Source: Gammaproteobacteria bacterium
Lineage (GTDB): Bacteria; Pseudomonadota; Gammaproteobacteria; Ga0077536
Assembly (NCBI GenBank): GCA_021773835.1
Contig: JAJFJQ010000073.1
Span: forward strand, 186,001-250,000
Length of the DNA stretch: 64,000 nt
Reading direction: 5' to 3'
The stretch's first letter is position 1. The number at the start of each line of letters is the position of its first letter. The notes under the pieces are model-generated. The model was given only the letters and a program-made list of their open reading frames with translations. It was not told where the DNA came from and made no database searches. The position numbers and the translations under genes were made by a program. Shown here in pieces: positions 1-8,034 of the stretch.

Positions 1-143
1 GCAATGGCTATGGCCAGAGAATGTTGAGCGCAGATGGCTATCTAGCCGTGCTGAACCACGTCACGATTGACGCGCCGGACAACATCGGCGCGCCGCCCAA
101 AGAGCGGGCGGTCGGCACCTTCAGCGACGGCTTTGATAATTAG
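1..143 (+). CDS. 3' end of an unrecognised protein (partial)
   Basis: An open frame enters from the left edge and ends at the TAG at 141-143, giving the last 46 residues of a protein. The tail is Gly/Ala/Asp rich and ends in FSDGFDN. I do not recognise the family from this fragment. It converges on the LLM oxidoreductase gene, whose stop lies 17 bases further on. Its codon use looks like that of neighbouring genes, so it is probably a real C-terminus. Confidence 0.5.
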   Translation, partial: NGYGQRMLSADGYLAVLNHVTIDAPDNIGAPPKERAVGTFSDGFDN

Positions 144-159
144 GTCGGCTAGCGTCCGC

Positions 160-1236
160 TTACACCAACGGGATCACTTGCTCGGCGAAGTCCTTGGCGA
201 CGTCGCGTATATGGGCAAGTGGGGGTAGCAAGCTAACCTCATTTAGTCCAAGCTTTTCCGCTTGTCTGATCTGCTCGGCAATTTCAGATGGGCCACCGAC
301 CATGCAAGCGCCTTCGATCATTTCGGGGGTTACGAACTTTCGTTCGCCCGGCGGATAATAGCTGCAGTGCCCTTCGTGCAAAACTTGATGGGCCTTCTCC
401 TGCGGGATCGTAAAGTTGCTTACGTGATCAACGTATTCTTCCCATATGTTTTTCATATAGTTGGGCACGACGCCATCATCTTTGGTGTAACGCCACACTT
501 CGTAGACAAAATGAATTGCAACCGCAACCCATGACCCCGCGGTTTCGATCACCCGATCGTCGGTCAACTTCTCTCCCGGCCGCAGCACGACTGCGGTCGT
601 TAGGGTCGTCGTGTGGAAATCGTCTATCGTGCGGCCCGCCTTTTCCGCGCCTTCACGTACCTTACTGAGGTTGAACTCCAGTACGTCTTTTTGTTCGTTG
701 AATATGGATATCAGTCCGTCACCGTAGCGCCCGGCCGCCTTGAGCGCGAGCGGCCCGTTGCCGGCAACATAAATTGGAATCGGTGTGTCGATATTACGAA
801 ATCCGTCTGCGTGCTCCTGCCACTTGAGTGCGGTCGTTTTACCTCGGTATTCATAGTCGACTTCTTCGCCATTGAGCATCGCCCGGACAACTCGCAAGTA
901 TTCACGAAATTCCTTAATCGGCATCGGATCTTGACCCATCACCCGCATTGCGGTGTGTCCGGTGCCGATCCCTAGGAACACGCGCCCGGGTGCGAGTACA
1001 TTGATCGAGGCGATTGAATGTGCGGTGGTCGGCGCGATGCGGGTACCGGGAATTGCAACGCCGGTACCGAGTCTAATTCTCTTTGTGTTGAGCGCTGCCG
1101 CGGCCATCGTCGCGTAGCAGTCGGACCACATCATTTGGGTGTCCGGAAACCAGCAAGCGTCATATCCGAGGTCTTCTAGTTCTTTAACGATCGGCCAATC
1201 GCTAATTCGGGTTTGTACATGCAAGCTGTATTTCAC
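160..1236 (-). CDS. LLM-class flavin/F420-dependent oxidoreductase
   Basis: A 358-residue cytosolic protein of the bacterial luciferase-like monooxygenase (LLM) superfamily, a TIM-barrel family using reduced FMN or F420. Family features visible are the N-terminal strand followed by LEDLGYDACWFPD, the RIRLGTGVAIPGTR strand (about residues 53-66), and LAPGRVFLGIGTGH (about 81-94), which builds the flavin/F420 phosphate site. IPIYVAGNGPLALKAAGRYGDG follows near 153-174. The arrangement resembles the methylene-H4MPT reductase/F420-G6PD branch more than true luciferases, but the cofactor cannot be decided from sequence. The start is GTG with a GGAG eight bases upstream. The substrate is unknown. 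It stands alone, convergent with the partial gene on its left. Confidence 0.85.
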   Translation of the reverse strand: MKYSLHVQTRISDWPIVKELEDLGYDACWFPDTQMMWSDCYATMAAAALNTKRIRLGTGVAIPGTRIAPTTAHSIASINVLAPGRVFLGIGTGHTAMRVMGQDPMPIKEFREYLRVVRAMLNGEEVDYEYRGKTTALKWQEHADGFRNIDTPIPIYVAGNGPLALKAAGRYGDGLISIFNEQKDVLEFNLSKVREGAEKAGRTIDDFHTTTLTTAVVLRPGEKLTDDRVIETAGSWVAVAIHFVYEVWRYTKDDGVVPNYMKNIWEEYVDHVSNFTIPQEKAHQVLHEGHCSYYPPGERKFVTPEMIEGACMVGGPSEIAEQIRQAEKLGLNEVSLLPPLAHIRDVAKDFAEQVIPLV

Positions 1237-1307
1237 AGTTCAATCTCCGTGGGGACAAAGGGTCACGATCATAATCGTAATTCTTTAGGGCAGACAAGCT
1301 ATCGATC

Positions 1308-2621
1308 TTATCGCCGCCGTCCGCGACGGCCTCCACCAAGATTTGCCGGGTCGAATTCGCGCACCGTTATGCCATCGACATTGACCATCGATAGAAGTTG
1401 GACGGTGGTACAGCGGTTGTTGTTAACGTCGATGGTCGAGGCGCTATCAACGATTGGTGCGCCCGTCTCATGGTTTTCGCGGATGTGAGAATTCGGGTGC
1501 GCAATACCGTTGATCGTCATTTTCCAAAAGCGACCGGATTCGTCATAGATTCTCACGAGTGCCGGATAGTAAGTTTGCGCGTCGACGTACATATAGCGTT
1601 TTGAAGCCGGGTAATCGTCGATCGATGGGCTACCTTCGACAATATAGGCATGCCGAAGCTGCCAGGTGATATTTGGGAAGCACGATCCTTTGCCATGAAA
1701 GTGCACAAACCGATAGTTCCATTCGGCCACTTTAGTTTCGGTAACGACGACCTGATCGTGGCGATACATCGGCAGGAGAACGTAAGTTGATCCGACATAC
1801 TTCCAGTCCATGTCTACGATTCGGCCGCTGTAACCAAGAAAATCATCGGGTAAGATGTCGCTACCGAACATTGTTTCGCGAGGTGGAAATGATGCCAAGC
1901 TCTGGCTACGTCTCAATTGGGGAATGTATACCCAACCTTTTTTTGCTTCACTGTCATCGCGATTAAAGAATGCGAGGACTTCGGCGCCAGTAAGGTCGCC
2001 AGCGGATACGGCGTGCATATAGAATGCGCCAAGGGAATTTTGCAAATTCTTATTTACCGCGGGGACCGGCGGTACGACATGTCGATACATGAATCGCATT
2101 AATGTCGCCTCAAACACCAAAGATCGATTCACGCGATCGTCGCGTAGATCGCGGTATTGCAAATGCAATTCGGGGATCCTGCCGCTATCGCCGTTGTACA
2201 TGACCCGCATATTCCAAGCGATTTTCTCGCCCGCGCGGCTATCGTTGAGGTTGGGAACGCTAGGGAAGGGTCGACCCCCGTTGTAGTTAACTAGAATGCC
2301 AGGGGCGTCCAGTTTGGTGCTACCGCCGTGTTGCGCGGTCGCCGCGATATATGCCGCATGCGGTCGGAATGAAATCAGCTCGCCTACCGTTAAATTGACC
2401 CAATCTAGCCGAACCATGGCCGCCAATTCCGCATCGATGATCGCGGCATAGCGGTCGATGTTCGCGCGATTAATTAGAAGCCCGGGCGGCGGGGATATCT
2501 CGTTCAATTGGTCGAATTCGATATCGAACTCGCTGGCGGCGGCCGGCATTGTCAATGCAACTTGAACGAGCCAGAACAGTGCCAGGACAAGTGCTGTAAT
2601 GCTGCGTCGATTATTGGTCAG
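1308..2621 (-). CDS. DUF1329 family exported protein (start unresolved)
   Basis: The family is recognised by the DUF1329 core: a WVYIPQLRRSQ segment, then a DDFLGYSGRIVDMDWKYVG segment, and Trp/Tyr-rich strands to the end. DUF1329 proteins are periplasmic or outer-membrane-associated, have a LolA-like fold and unknown function, and often occur in lipid or steroid catabolism regions. A clear signal peptide is encoded: NNRR, then a hydrophobic stretch, then a PAAAS cleavage region just before EFDIEFDQ. The start is a problem. The frame is open back to a GTG at 2894, but no ATG, GTG or TTG lies between that codon and the signal peptide core. The coordinate given is a CTG at 2619-2621, which would make an ideal signal peptide of a 437-residue protein. 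Alternatives are the GTG at 2894, which would overlap the phaZ start, or an undetected frameshift. The C-terminus is Gly/Arg rich. Confidence 0.75.
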   Translation of the reverse strand: MTNNRRSITALVLALFWLVQVALTMPAAASEFDIEFDQLNEISPPPGLLINRANIDRYAAIIDAELAAMVRLDWVNLTVGELISFRPHAAYIAATAQHGGSTKLDAPGILVNYNGGRPFPSVPNLNDSRAGEKIAWNMRVMYNGDSGRIPELHLQYRDLRDDRVNRSLVFEATLMRFMYRHVVPPVPAVNKNLQNSLGAFYMHAVSAGDLTGAEVLAFFNRDDSEAKKGWVYIPQLRRSQSLASFPPRETMFGSDILPDDFLGYSGRIVDMDWKYVGSTYVLLPMYRHDQVVVTETKVAEWNYRFVHFHGKGSCFPNITWQLRHAYIVEGSPSIDDYPASKRYMYVDAQTYYPALVRIYDESGRFWKMTINGIAHPNSHIRENHETGAPIVDSASTIDVNNNRCTTVQLLSMVNVDGITVREFDPANLGGGRRGRRR

Positions 2622-2896
2622 TGACTGAGGTTCCGAATGACGGGTGCCTAGCTTGACGCATGTGGCATAAAACGCCGTTGCAAAAAAAATACGGATAATT
2701 TGATCCTTTGTCGTTGCGCCGCTAACAAGCGCACCCCGAAGTTCACGGAAACTTCTACCAGCTATCGGGATGCTTGCATGTTTTGGATTGGCAAATTCGC
2801 CTATTCCACAGATGGAACAATAATTTGCAATGTTCAGACAACGGCCAAGCGATTCCGTGTAGACTGTTGCGCTGCAGCAATCGAGGAATGGCACAA

Positions 2897-4135
2897 ATGC
2901 TATATCACCTATACGAATTCAACCATGCGGTGATATCGCCAATGCGGACGGCGGTAAACGCCAATAGATTTTTCCTCGAACAGCCCTGGAATCCAATGCG
3001 CTACACCTTACCGGGCAAGGTTACGGCGGCGGCTTTGGAGGTGTTCGACCGCGTTACAAAACACTATGAGAAGCCCTCGTTCGGCATCAGCAGCGTTGAG
3101 TTACCAGATGGTGGCCGCACCGACGTCACTGAGGAGCTTGTGCACAGACTGCCATTTGCGGACCTACTACATTTTCGGCGCGAAAAGACGGATCAATCAC
3201 GCCGACCTAACGATCCAACAGTGTTGCTCGTCGCGCCGTTATCCGGCCATTACGCGACATTGTTACGTGGAACAGTGGAGGCCTTGTTGCCCGATCATGA
3301 GGTGTACATCACCGATTGGCGTGATGCCCGTGAGGTGCCATTAGCGGCGGGCCGGTTTGACCTTGAGGACTATATCGATTACGTGATCGACTTCATTCAG
3401 CATGTTGGTAGCGAAGTGCATGTTATTGCGGTGTGCCAGCCCGGGCCTGCGGTAGTCGCGGCGACGGCAATAATGGCGTCAATGGACGATCCAAATACGC
3501 CGACGACCGTTACTTTAATGGGTTCCCCGATTGATACTCGCATGAGTCCGACGAAACCGAATGAGCTTGCGATGAGCAAATCACTTGATTGGTTTAAACG
3601 CAATGTCATCGTAAACGTACCGTTTCCTAACCCTGGAGTGATGCGCCGGGTCTATCCCGGATTTTTGCAACTCACTGGGTTTATGACCATGAATCTCGAG
3701 CGTCATATGAGCGCGCATCAAAAACTTTTCTCTGACTTGGTGAACGGCGATGGCGATTCCGCCGCGGCCCATCGTCGATTTTACGACGAGTATCTCGCGG
3801 TAATGGACCTCACTGCCGAATACTATCTGCAAACCATCGATGTTGTATTTCAACAGCACGCGTTACCGGAAGGTCGCATGCTGCACCGCGGTCGGAAGGT
3901 CGACACATCGGCGATCCGCAATACGGCACTTATGACCGTAGAAGGTGAGCTGGATGATATCTCTGGGATTGGTCAGACGCAGGCCGCCCACGAATTGTTT
4001 TGCAATGTGCCTGACCACCAACACGTGGATTACATCCAGCCCGGCGCAGGGCATTACGGTGTGTTCAACGGCTCCCGATGGCGTGCCGAGATCGCCCCTA
4101 GAATTCGTGACTTTATCCGCTCGAATAGCGCTTGA
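2897..4135 (+). CDS. phaZ: Intracellular poly(3-hydroxyalkanoate) depolymerase
   Basis: A 412-residue alpha/beta hydrolase of the intracellular PHB depolymerase (PhaZ) family, which mobilises short-chain polyhydroxyalkanoate granules to 3-hydroxyacyl units. The start MLYHLYEFNH matches the family N-terminus (MLYxxxE) and is preceded by GAGGA nine bases upstream. This start is therefore preferred over in-frame ATGs at 2774 and 2888. The nucleophile is a cysteine in VIAVCQPG (about Cys180), as in the Ralstonia PhaZ1 type, in place of a lipase-box serine. A candidate acid lies in EGELDDISGIG, and the histidine in GAGHYGVFNG near residue 388. There is no signal peptide, consistent with an intracellular enzyme. 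It is divergent from the DUF1329 gene. No PHA synthase or phasin gene is in the window. Confidence 0.92.
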   Translation: MLYHLYEFNHAVISPMRTAVNANRFFLEQPWNPMRYTLPGKVTAAALEVFDRVTKHYEKPSFGISSVELPDGGRTDVTEELVHRLPFADLLHFRREKTDQSRRPNDPTVLLVAPLSGHYATLLRGTVEALLPDHEVYITDWRDAREVPLAAGRFDLEDYIDYVIDFIQHVGSEVHVIAVCQPGPAVVAATAIMASMDDPNTPTTVTLMGSPIDTRMSPTKPNELAMSKSLDWFKRNVIVNVPFPNPGVMRRVYPGFLQLTGFMTMNLERHMSAHQKLFSDLVNGDGDSAAAHRRFYDEYLAVMDLTAEYYLQTIDVVFQQHALPEGRMLHRGRKVDTSAIRNTALMTVEGELDDISGIGQTQAAHELFCNVPDHQHVDYIQPGAGHYGVFNGSRWRAEIAPRIRDFIRSNSA

Positions 4136-4227
4136 GGCCGGGCGTTTGTTGGCCGAAAGGGTACCCGAGCACGCACGTCGTTAACAAACCTGCGGCTCGG
4201 AAGTCTGGACCGAATGATTATCGCCAA

Positions 4228-4623
4228 CTAATCGGCGCTTGCTGCAATTGCCTCCAACTCGAGTTTCCACTCCGGCAGCACCAACCTTGGAACGAAAACC
4301 GCTGTCGATGCCGGTGGTTCGATACCACCGAGGGCGCGTTGGCGCGCGGCAGCGTAGAAGGGAAATACTGTCTCATCTACTATATAGGCTGTAATTTTTA
4401 CGAGATTGCTGGCTGTCATGTCTGCCGCGTTCAGGATTGCCATTACGTTTTTCCAAACGTTCTCAGCTTGCTCTTCTCCGTCCTCAGGGACCACCCCATC
4501 GGGTCGCGCACCGATCTGACCTGATAGGTGTAACACGCGAGCGTTCGGCGGAATGACAACGCCGTGACTGTAAGCGTTATTAAACGGTTGCATAATTGTG
4601 TCTGGCACGAGTTTCTGTAGCAT
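4228..4623 (-). CDS. RidA/YjgF-fold protein lacking the RidA arginine
   Basis: A 131-residue protein of the RidA/YjgF/UK114 superfamily of small trimeric enzymes. Family pattern: AYSHGVVIPPNARVLHLSGQIG near the N-terminus, NVWKNVMAILNAADMTASNLVKITAYI in the middle, and PEWKLELEAIA at the end. In archetypal RidA (2-aminoacrylate/imine deaminase) the segment before the last strand is PARS, with a catalytic arginine. Here it reads PASTAV, so that arginine is replaced. This suggests a different Rid subfamily, with unproven imine deaminase activity. The start was chosen for AGAGG about ten bases before ATG; the frame is open upstream to 4767 but without support. It is divergent from a TetR gene, so the regulator may control it. 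Confidence 0.85.
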   Translation of the reverse strand: MLQKLVPDTIMQPFNNAYSHGVVIPPNARVLHLSGQIGARPDGVVPEDGEEQAENVWKNVMAILNAADMTASNLVKITAYIVDETVFPFYAAARQRALGGIEPPASTAVFVPRLVLPEWKLELEAIAASAD

Positions 4624-4666
4624 CTTGTTACCTCTCGATGAGTCGTCGCAAAAGATCTGTATCGTT

Positions 4667-4690
4667 ACAAATTGAAATAAAATAACTTGT
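4667..4690. promoter_or_regulatory. Candidate TetR operator between ridA-like and tetR genes
   Basis: An imperfect inverted repeat, ACAAATT, ten bases, AACTTGT (six of seven pairs), sits in the AT-rich divergent region. It is placed where a TetR-type repressor could block both promoters. No other symmetric element was seen here. This is inference from position and symmetry only. Confidence 0.28.
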
Positions 4691-4787
4691 TCAAACCGCG
4701 TCCAAGAAGCGCCGCATGCACGCCGTGTACAAAATAAATTGCGGCTGCTAAGCTCCGAGCCTAGCACACGGAGAAGCTAGTCATAAG

Positions 4788-5405
4788 ATGCAGGCCGTAG
4801 AATTAGAATCAGGACAAACACGAAATGCCGGCCGCCCACGATGTCCAGTCGCGCGCGAATCGATCCTAAGCGCAACCGTTCAACTGCTACGCAAAACTTC
4901 GTTGCGCGAACTGGCTATCGAATCAATCGCTCGCGAAGCGGGGGTTGGTAAAGCGACCATCTATCGCTGGTGGCCGAACAAGGCGGCAATTGTCATCGAC
5001 GCCTTTTTTTCCGAGGCGCTACCGCGGACTAGTTTCCCTGACGACGGATCGCCGGGTGCGGCATTAGAGGCGCAGTGCGCGAAAGTCATCGATGTACTAA
5101 GTGGTCCGCTAGGTAAGGTGGTCGCGCAGGTCATCGGCGAAGGGCAGTCGAACGAAGATGTGCTGTCGAAATTTCGCGAAGTGTTTGAACAACACCGCCG
5201 TGTGGAATTTCGCGAACTGTTCGCGCGCGGAATTCAGGAGGGAGAATTCAATTCGAACATTGACGTAGAGGTCGCTAGTGATCTCGTTTACGGTCCGGTT
5301 TGGTACCGGTTGTTAGTTGCACACCAGCCCTTAGACACAGCGTTTGCGCGAATTCTGCCAAAGTTAGCGGTTGCCGCGCTCCGAGTAGAGTCCGCCGAAG
5401 ATTAA
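4788..5405 (+). CDS. TetR/AcrR family transcriptional regulator
   Basis: A 205-residue TetR-type regulator. Residues about 25-70 form the DNA-binding domain: RESILSATVQLLRKTSL, then the helix-turn-helix IESIAREAGVGKATIYRWWPNKAAIV, a very typical TetR recognition segment. The rest is the helical ligand-binding and dimerisation domain. Its ligand is unknown. It is divergent from the RidA-like gene, which is the usual layout for a TetR regulator and its target. Its stop codon overlaps that of the following convergent gene by four bases (5402-5405). Confidence 0.9.
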   Translation: MQAVELESGQTRNAGRPRCPVARESILSATVQLLRKTSLRELAIESIAREAGVGKATIYRWWPNKAAIVIDAFFSEALPRTSFPDDGSPGAALEAQCAKVIDVLSGPLGKVVAQVIGEGQSNEDVLSKFREVFEQHRRVEFRELFARGIQEGEFNSNIDVEVASDLVYGPVWYRLLVAHQPLDTAFARILPKLAVAALRVESAED

Positions 5406-6043
5406 TTTTCGTTGCGGTCATAGACTCGTACAAATTCAACCTCGCGCCGCCAGTCGGGGTTAAATAAACGCGTTGTCACTTTCAATTGATCGACGGGAGT
5501 GACTTCGAATCGCTCCGCGAGACGCTCTGTACTTTTTGTCCGAGTTTCGATTACCACGGCATCTTCATCCATGTACGCCAATGTCTCACCGATCGCATCT
5601 TTGGATATCCCGAGTCCTTTTGCGGAGTGAACGCGGCCAAGAGGGTTAGGGTTGATCAGGCGTCGAAGTTTGCCGTCATACGCAACTACAATACGTTCGG
5701 ATATGTAAAGCTTAATGAGTTCGGCGGTGACCATTCGATTCACCGCGATACTAGGTTTCGGTACCGGGCCACTACGTCGATCTGCCCATTTTTTATTTTT
5801 GAGATTGTTGTTGTCGAAGGGACTTGGTTTTCCCGAGTCCTCCTCCTTGTCCCCATGTTCGCTTTCGAAGAGCCGGTGCTCTTGTTTTAGGTCGTTCATT
5901 TGTTTTTCCAGGGAGTCTGATGCGTCTTCGTTGAGCGCCCAGGTGCCTGTGATGGCATCAATTTCGGCCCCCGCATAAGGTGCAATCGCAATGAACAAGA
6001 ATGCGACTAGGGGCCTAAACCAGTTGTCTTTAAATGCTTTCAT
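5402..6043 (-). CDS. Exported protein of unknown function
   Basis: A 213-residue protein with a signal peptide: KDNWFRP, a hydrophobic core, then a PYAGA cleavage region. The mature part opens with an ITGTWALNEDASDSL segment, a pattern seen at the start of small exported beta-rich proteins. A charged linker rich in Lys, Glu and Asp follows (about residues 47-90), then a C-terminal half predicted to be mostly beta strands (VVAYDGKLRRLINPNP, DAVVIETRTKS, LKVTTRLFNP). I cannot assign a family or function. It is convergent with the TetR gene. Confidence 0.7.
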   Translation of the reverse strand: MKAFKDNWFRPLVAFLFIAIAPYAGAEIDAITGTWALNEDASDSLEKQMNDLKQEHRLFESEHGDKEEDSGKPSPFDNNNLKNKKWADRRSGPVPKPSIAVNRMVTAELIKLYISERIVVAYDGKLRRLINPNPLGRVHSAKGLGISKDAIGETLAYMDEDAVVIETRTKSTERLAERFEVTPVDQLKVTTRLFNPDWRREVEFVRVYDRNEN

Positions 6044-6248
6044 GTCGGCATATTCTCAATTACTCCGGCTGCAAAGATGGCCGGATGCTTTCCCGTCTCG
6101 GCGGTCGTTCAATAACCCTGTGGCCTATATGTTATCAACCGAAACCCGGCACGTCCCGGACTATTCGTCCGATGGAGATACCACGCTGAGCGCCTATGCG
6201 TAGTAGACTTTAGTTATACCGAACCAAATCGAAGTGGGAGAGACAACG

Positions 6249-6638
6249 ATGAGCGACCGCTACGCCGAATTAAAGCAGTTAGGTGGTGAATTTCTGGGTG
6301 TGTTCAATCGCGCGGATGTGGATGGCATTATGGCGTTTTTCACCGAGGACGCTGTTTACGAAGAATTCCATGGCAAGGTAAATGAGGGTAAGGCGGCAAT
6401 ACGAAAGTCGTTTGACGGTCTGTTCAGCGGCCGTTTTGGCACCATTCGCTTCGACGAGGATGACACGTTCATTGACGCCGATGAAGGGAAAGTGATGAGT
6501 AGCTGGAAGCTCCACCTGGACATGGATGACGAACCGGTGGTGCTGGCAGGGCTCGATCTTCTGTATTTTGACGGAACAAAGATCACGCGCAAATTAACCT
6601 ATGTGAAGGCAAAGGCCGGTCTTTACGAACCAGCGTGA
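6249..6638 (+). CDS. SnoaL-like / NTF2-fold protein
   Basis: A 129-residue protein with the NTF2-like alpha+beta barrel pattern of SnoaL/ketosteroid-isomerase-like proteins: a first helix ending in FNRADVDGIMAFFTEDAVYEE, then HGKVNEGKAAIRKSFDGLF, then paired strands ending with a short tail. Such proteins are small cyclases, isomerases, hydrolases or ligand carriers, and function cannot be read from the fold. The ATG at 6249 was chosen because GGGAGAG lies about six bases upstream; a GTG fifteen bases earlier is possible. It is monocistronic and convergent with the acyl-CoA dehydrogenase gene. Confidence 0.8.
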   Translation: MSDRYAELKQLGGEFLGVFNRADVDGIMAFFTEDAVYEEFHGKVNEGKAAIRKSFDGLFSGRFGTIRFDEDDTFIDADEGKVMSSWKLHLDMDDEPVVLAGLDLLYFDGTKITRKLTYVKAKAGLYEPA

Positions 6639-6657
6639 TGCGCTTGCTGAAAGGTTG

Positions 6658-6679
6658 CCGCAAGCGTCGTTGCTTGCGG
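6658..6679. terminator. Hairpin between convergent genes
   Basis: A perfect 8-bp stem, CCGCAAGC paired with GCTTGCGG, encloses a six-base loop between the convergent SnoaL-like and acyl-CoA dehydrogenase genes. There is no U-run on either side, so an intrinsic terminator is not proven. Position and symmetry suggest a shared transcript end or 3' protecting hairpin. Confidence 0.4.
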
Positions 6680-6705
6680 GGAAGTCGTAGCCGTCGCGCT
6701 ACCCT

Positions 6706-7872
6706 TTAATACGACCTCGGCAGGCCGAGTTCGCGTTCGGCGATGTAATTGAAGATCATTTCTCGGCTGACCGGCGCTATCCGGGGGATCATCATTTCCC
6801 GCATATATCGCTCGACGTGATACTCCTTCGCGTATCCCATGCCGCCGTGCGTCAACATCGCTTGCTCACAGGCATGGAACCCAGCCTCCGCGGCGAGATA
6901 TTTGGCTGCATTGGCTTGAGCGCCGCACTCGCGGTCGGCGTCGTATAGCATCGCTGCATTGTAGGCGAGTAACTCAGCCGCCTCTAAGTCTATCCAACAT
7001 TTTGCCAATGGGTGTTGAATCCCTTGGTTTTGGCCGATTGCACGACCGAAGACCGTCCGCTCTTTGGCGTAATCGCAGGCGCGACTCAAAGCCGCTCGGC
7101 CGAGGCCGATGGACTCCGCTGCGAGGAGAATACGTTCCGGGTTGAGACCATGCAGGATGTAGTGAAACCCTTTCCCTTCTTCACCAATCAGGTCTTCGAC
7201 CGGGATTGGTAAGTTATCAAAGAATACCGCGTTGGAGTCCACTGCCTTGCGGCCCATCTTTGGAATCTCGCGTACCTCGAGATAATCACGATTGAAATCA
7301 GTGAAGAATAAGCTCAAACCGTGGGTTCGCTTTTCAACGGCTTCTTTTGGCGTCGTCCGCGCGAGCAGTAATATCTTATCGGCGCGTTGCGCCATTGAGG
7401 TCCAATGCTTTTGGCCATTGACGATATAGCCGTCGCCACTGCGTTCGGCGCGCGTTTCCAAGCTCAGCGTATCGAGGCCGGCATTTGGTTCAGTAACGCC
7501 GAAACAAGCCGTTTTCTCACCGCGAAGCATGGGTGGCAGCATCCTGCGTTTCTGCTCATCGGTACCAAATACCACGACCGGATTGAGTCCAAAGACGTTG
7601 AGATGGATAGCAGAGGCACCGGAGAAGCCGGCGCCGGACTCAGTCACTGCCTGCATCATCAGTGAGGCTTCGGTAATGCCGAGTCCGGACCCGCCATATT
7701 CTTCCGGCATGGCCACGCCCAGCCAACCACCGGCGCTTATCGCATCGACAAATTCCTGGGGAAAACGCCCTTCGTTGTCACAGGTGAGCCAATAATCTGC
7801 GTCGAAATCCGCACACAGTTTGGTCATGGCATCGCGGATCGCGAGTTGATCATCGGACAGAAAAAACGACAT
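6706..7872 (-). CDS. Acyl-CoA dehydrogenase
   Basis: A 388-residue FAD-dependent acyl-CoA dehydrogenase, introducing a 2,3-double bond into an acyl-CoA and passing electrons to ETF. Domain order is typical: N-terminal helices (LSDDQLAIRDAMTKLCADFD), the beta domain with CFGVTEPNAGLDT and VNGQKHWTS, and a C-terminal helical domain with GGMGYAKEYHVERYMRE. A glutamate in SREMI near the C-terminus aligns with the catalytic base of MCAD-type enzymes. ATG at 7872 has GGGAG nine bases upstream. Chain-length specificity cannot be read. It is divergent from the BCAT-type gene. Electrons would go to the ETF/ETF-QO encoded at 22.7-26.1 kb. Confidence 0.93.
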   Translation of the reverse strand: MSFFLSDDQLAIRDAMTKLCADFDADYWLTCDNEGRFPQEFVDAISAGGWLGVAMPEEYGGSGLGITEASLMMQAVTESGAGFSGASAIHLNVFGLNPVVVFGTDEQKRRMLPPMLRGEKTACFGVTEPNAGLDTLSLETRAERSGDGYIVNGQKHWTSMAQRADKILLLARTTPKEAVEKRTHGLSLFFTDFNRDYLEVREIPKMGRKAVDSNAVFFDNLPIPVEDLIGEEGKGFHYILHGLNPERILLAAESIGLGRAALSRACDYAKERTVFGRAIGQNQGIQHPLAKCWIDLEAAELLAYNAAMLYDADRECGAQANAAKYLAAEAGFHACEQAMLTHGGMGYAKEYHVERYMREMMIPRIAPVSREMIFNYIAERELGLPRSY

Positions 7873-7997
7873 CTCTAAACTCCCAGTTTGATTACCCAAG
7901 AAGCTAAAGGTGTGGATGGTAGGGTGTCAAGCTGCGTCGATGGTTTGGACTTTAACGGATATTTCAATAGGCGGAATCAGATCCATGCCGAGTCGGG

Positions 7998-8003
7998 TAT
8001 AAT
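7998..8003 (+). promoter_or_regulatory. Candidate -10 box for the BCAT-type gene
   Basis: A perfect TATAAT lies 31 bases before the chosen ATG at 8035 and is preceded by GG. No good -35 hexamer stands 16-18 bases upstream. It is suggestive only. Confidence 0.35.
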
Positions 8004-8034
8004 TAACGCCTTCGCTCGACCAAGCTCCAAAATT

